The notes under the pieces were generated by a model. That model ran no database searches. It was not told where the DNA came from and saw nothing but the letters and a program-made list of their open reading frames with translations. From contig JAADFS010000293.1 of assembly GCA_013152795.1 (NCBI GenBank), forward strand, positions 1 to 17,179: a stretch of 17,179 bases of DNA, written 5' to 3'. Source of the stretch: Deferribacteres bacterium. Lineage in GTDB: Bacteria > Nitrospirota > Thermodesulfovibrionia > UBA6902. The position numbers and the translations under genes were made by a program. This document shows, one piece after another, positions 15,248 to 17,179 of this stretch. Each line of letters opens with the position of its first letter. Within the stretch, counting starts at the first letter, position 1.

Positions 15248-15276
15248 TTGTATCAGACACTGACATATGATATATT
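15248..15276 (+). promoter_or_regulatory. Promoter of glgA
   Basis: TTGTAT (15248-15253), a 17-base spacer and TATATT (15271-15276). The start would be near 15283, about 70 bases before the glgA ATG. A 20-codon ORF (15285-15347, MLYEGQALLSSG...) begins almost at the predicted start site and ends 6 bases before glgA; it has no ribosome-binding site and may be chance. Confidence 0.5.
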
Positions 15277-15353
15277 GTACCTTGATGCTGTATGAAGGGC
15301 AGGCTCTCCTGAGCTCCGGCGATTACTGCCGCTGTAGGCCAATATAACAAAAT

Positions 15354-16829
15354 ATGTTTATTGTAATGATTACATCGGAATGCGCACCGGCGGCCAAGGT
15401 AGGCGGCCTGGCCGACGTGGTCTTCGGGCTGAGCCGCGAGCTTGAGATCAGGGGAAATGATGTCGAGATAATTCTCCCCAAGTATGACTGCATGCGGTAC
15501 GATCATATTTATGCGCTTCAGGCGGCCTACAACGATCTCTGGGTTCCGTACTACGGCCAGTGGGTTCACTGCACGGTTTATTTCGGGTTCGTCCACGGCC
15601 GCAAGTGTTTCTTCATAGAACCCCATTCCGACAGGAACTTTTTCAACCGCGGCATCTTCTACGGCCATCACGATGACCCCGAGCGCTTTGCCTTTTTCTG
15701 CAGGGCGGCGCTCGAGTTCATGCTGAAGTCCAACAAGCATCCGGATATCATCCACTGCCATGACTGGCAGACAGGTCTTGTACCCGTCCTTTTATTCGAC
15801 ATATACAAATATCTCGGGATGTCTCATCCCCGCGTGTGCTATACCCTGCACAACATGAAGCACCAGGGGGTGACAGGGGATTTTATCCTGCGCGAAGTCG
15901 GCCTGGACAACACCGGTTACTACATGCATTACGACCGACTGCGGGACAATTTCAACCCCCATGCAATCAATCTGATGAAAGGCGGTATTGTATACTCGAA
16001 CTTTGTCACGACCGTATCACCCACATACGCGGAGGAAATAAAATATTCAGACCAGAATTTCGGTCTCGGGCACACACTTCACATACATGCCGTTAAATTC
16101 GGAGGGGTGCTGAACGGTATTGATTATGATGTATGGAATCCCGAGATCGACAGATACATACCGTACAATTACGGGATCGGGAATATCGAGGCCAAGTACG
16201 GAAACAAGGAATCCCTCCGCCACAGGCTGCTGCTGCGCCAGGAATTCAAACCGATCATTGCATACATAGGCAGGCTGGACAGCCAGAAAGGCGTGCATCT
16301 CATCAGGCATGCCATCTTCTACGCGCTGGAGAGGGGCTGCCAGTTCGTACTCCTCGGTTCAGGCCCTGATCATGAAATCAACAATTACTTCCTGCATCTG
16401 AAGCACCAGTTGAACGACAATCCCGACTGCCATCTTGAAATAGGCTACAACGAGGAGCTTGCCCATCTGATCTATGCGGGCGCAGACATGATAATCGTAC
16501 CCAGCCTCTTTGAACCCTGCGGGCTGACCCAGATGATCGCCATGAAATACGGCACCGTCCCAATTGTCAGGCATACGGGCGGGCTGGCCGATACGGTATT
16601 TGACGCCGACTATGCGCACAAGCCGTATCATGAGCGCAATGGATATGTATTTCATCATTTCAATTACGAGGGGCTGGAATCAGCCATGAGCCGCGCGATC
16701 GGCATGTGGTATTCATATCCGCAGTATTTCAGGGAGCTTATGATAAACGGAATGAGGTATGATTATTCATGGAAAAACCCCGGCGGGCATTACCTGAACA
16801 TCTATGAATACATCCGGGACAAAAACTGA
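15354..16829 (+). CDS. glgA: Glycogen (starch) synthase, GT5 family
   Basis: The 491-residue product is a GT5 glucosyltransferase that adds glucose, usually from ADP-glucose, to a growing alpha-1,4-glucan in the cytoplasm. The N-terminus aligns exactly with known GlgA: MFIVMITSECAPAAKVGGLADV, with the nucleotide-sugar lysine at Lys15 (KVGGL in place of the common KTGGL), which fixes the start. Other motifs are HCHDWQTGLVP, YTLHNMKHQG, NGIDYDVWNP, YIGRLDSQKG and SLFEPCGLTQ (catalytic-site Glu387), then RHTGGLADTV. Length is normal. There is no Shine-Dalgarno sequence. No other glycogen gene (glgB, glgC, glgP) is in the window. It is divergent from the kinase operon and shares the promoter gap. 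Confidence 0.93.
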   Translation: MFIVMITSECAPAAKVGGLADVVFGLSRELEIRGNDVEIILPKYDCMRYDHIYALQAAYNDLWVPYYGQWVHCTVYFGFVHGRKCFFIEPHSDRNFFNRGIFYGHHDDPERFAFFCRAALEFMLKSNKHPDIIHCHDWQTGLVPVLLFDIYKYLGMSHPRVCYTLHNMKHQGVTGDFILREVGLDNTGYYMHYDRLRDNFNPHAINLMKGGIVYSNFVTTVSPTYAEEIKYSDQNFGLGHTLHIHAVKFGGVLNGIDYDVWNPEIDRYIPYNYGIGNIEAKYGNKESLRHRLLLRQEFKPIIAYIGRLDSQKGVHLIRHAIFYALERGCQFVLLGSGPDHEINNYFLHLKHQLNDNPDCHLEIGYNEELAHLIYAGADMIIVPSLFEPCGLTQMIAMKYGTVPIVRHTGGLADTVFDADYAHKPYHERNGYVFHHFNYEGLESAMSRAIGMWYSYPQYFRELMINGMRYDYSWKNPGGHYLNIYEYIRDKN

Positions 16830-16858
16830 CCGCCGCTTCAAGGCTTCCGCATAACAGC

Positions 16859-16957
16859 AACCGCCCGTGGGTCGTGTCCGTTGTTCGTGACCGTAAAAGA
16901 CAGAGCCGCCTGAACTCAGAACCCGCAACTCTCCTGCCGGTTTATGCGACATTAAGG
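16859..16957 (+). repeat. Dispersed intergenic repeat, copy B (most complete)
   Basis: The left ~70 bases match copy A (11087-11160). The right part, from 16919, matches copy C (7536-7501, inverted), and its last ~29 bases (16934-16962) match copy D (9541-9569), so B joins both modules. CGCATAA at 16848-16854 and TTATGCG at 16942-16948 are 7-base inverted ends around it, spanning about 101 bases. It sits 30 bases after the glgA stop in the same orientation as copy A after the ClC stop. Confidence 0.75.
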
Positions 16958-17001
16958 TGAAGATTGCCCCTTATTCCGGATGGCGGGAACGCGGGCACCC
17001 T

Positions 17002-17066
17002 GTTGCCTCAAAATAAAATCTTGATGAAAAGAAATACGTTGCCTCATAAAAAAATATTGATGAAAC
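17002..17066. repeat. Two-copy tandem repeat, 36-base period
   Basis: Units start at 17002 and 17038, each opening GTTGCCTCA and containing TTGATGAAA; 25 of the first 29 bases agree. The period is a multiple of three, so both strands encode 12-residue repeats, but no gene is credible here. Only two units are visible. Confidence 0.65.
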
Positions 17067-17179
17067 AGTTTAAGGGTATTTTGAGAACTTACCACAAAAA
17101 ACGGTTCCGTATTTTGCCGCAGGATCAATTTTCTCAAGCCGATCCATACTAAAGTACCCCCTGAAAAACCTGAAATCAA

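Larger units (their letters stand above)
16830..17179. other. Gene-less right end with repeats
   Basis: After glgA come copy B of the dispersed repeat, then a 36-base-period tandem repeat and A+T-rich DNA. No convincing gene is present. One 25-codon ORF on the minus strand (17147-17070, start MDRLEKIDPAAKYG) has GGGGG 9 bases upstream, but it is too short to support. A 75-residue minus-strand reading frame from a TTG at the edge looks like chance. A hairpin terminator for glgA is not obvious. Confidence 0.5.

Noticed and set aside
17002..17066. CRISPR array
   Set aside because: Only two imperfect units, similarity spans most of the 36-base period, and there are no spacers or cas genes.
16952..17179. 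75-codon minus-strand ORF at the right edge
   Set aside because: It starts with TTG at the very edge, runs through repeats and shows no recognisable domain.

Overview
The window is an ordinary chromosomal segment of a free-living, Gram-negative-type bacterium, roughly half G+C by eye. My best guess is a Nitrospirota (Thermodesulfovibrionia-like) or deltaproteobacterial-grade organism. The reasons are the pilB-pilT-pilC-pilS-pilR order, two lipoproteins with clean lipoboxes, a CheX-type phosphatase, a membrane-anchored Ser/Thr kinase-like protein and a bacterial GT5 glycogen synthase. No tRNA, rRNA, transposase, phage gene or CRISPR array is visible.

Layout. At the left edge (1-1209, minus) lies most of a di-heme cytochrome c peroxidase/MauG-family gene with a good sigma70 promoter and a palindrome upstream. 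A 451-base gap separates it from a plus-strand type IV pilus block: pilB, a possible 40-residue small ORF, pilT, pilC, pilS and pilR. PilB and PilT are the extension and retraction motors, PilC the inner-membrane platform, and PilS/PilR a sensor kinase and sigma54-dependent activator that would control a pilin gene. No pilin lies in the window. pilR ends 3 bases from the end of a convergent cheX-like gene. A ClC-family chloride channel/transporter gene is divergent from cheX.

On the minus strand from 15093 to 11180 is a tight three-gene envelope operon with overlapping ends: a transmembrane sensor/Ser-Thr kinase-like protein, a lipoprotein polysaccharide deacetylase, and a TPR-LysM lipoprotein. 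Divergent from it is a glycogen synthase gene (glgA). The two divergent promoters share the same hexamers and 17-base spacing in mirror orientation.

The most notable observations are these: (1) the kinase-like protein has lost the DFG aspartate through what looks like an exact 3-base in-frame deletion, although the other catalytic motifs are intact; (2) a family of short dispersed intergenic repeats occurs at four places in the window; (3) the kinase/glgA gap holds mirrored look-alike promoters; (4) there is a possible unannotated small ORF between pilB and pilT; (5) a hairpin overlaps the ribosome-binding site of the ClC gene; (6) an imperfect 36-base-period tandem repeat lies near the right edge.
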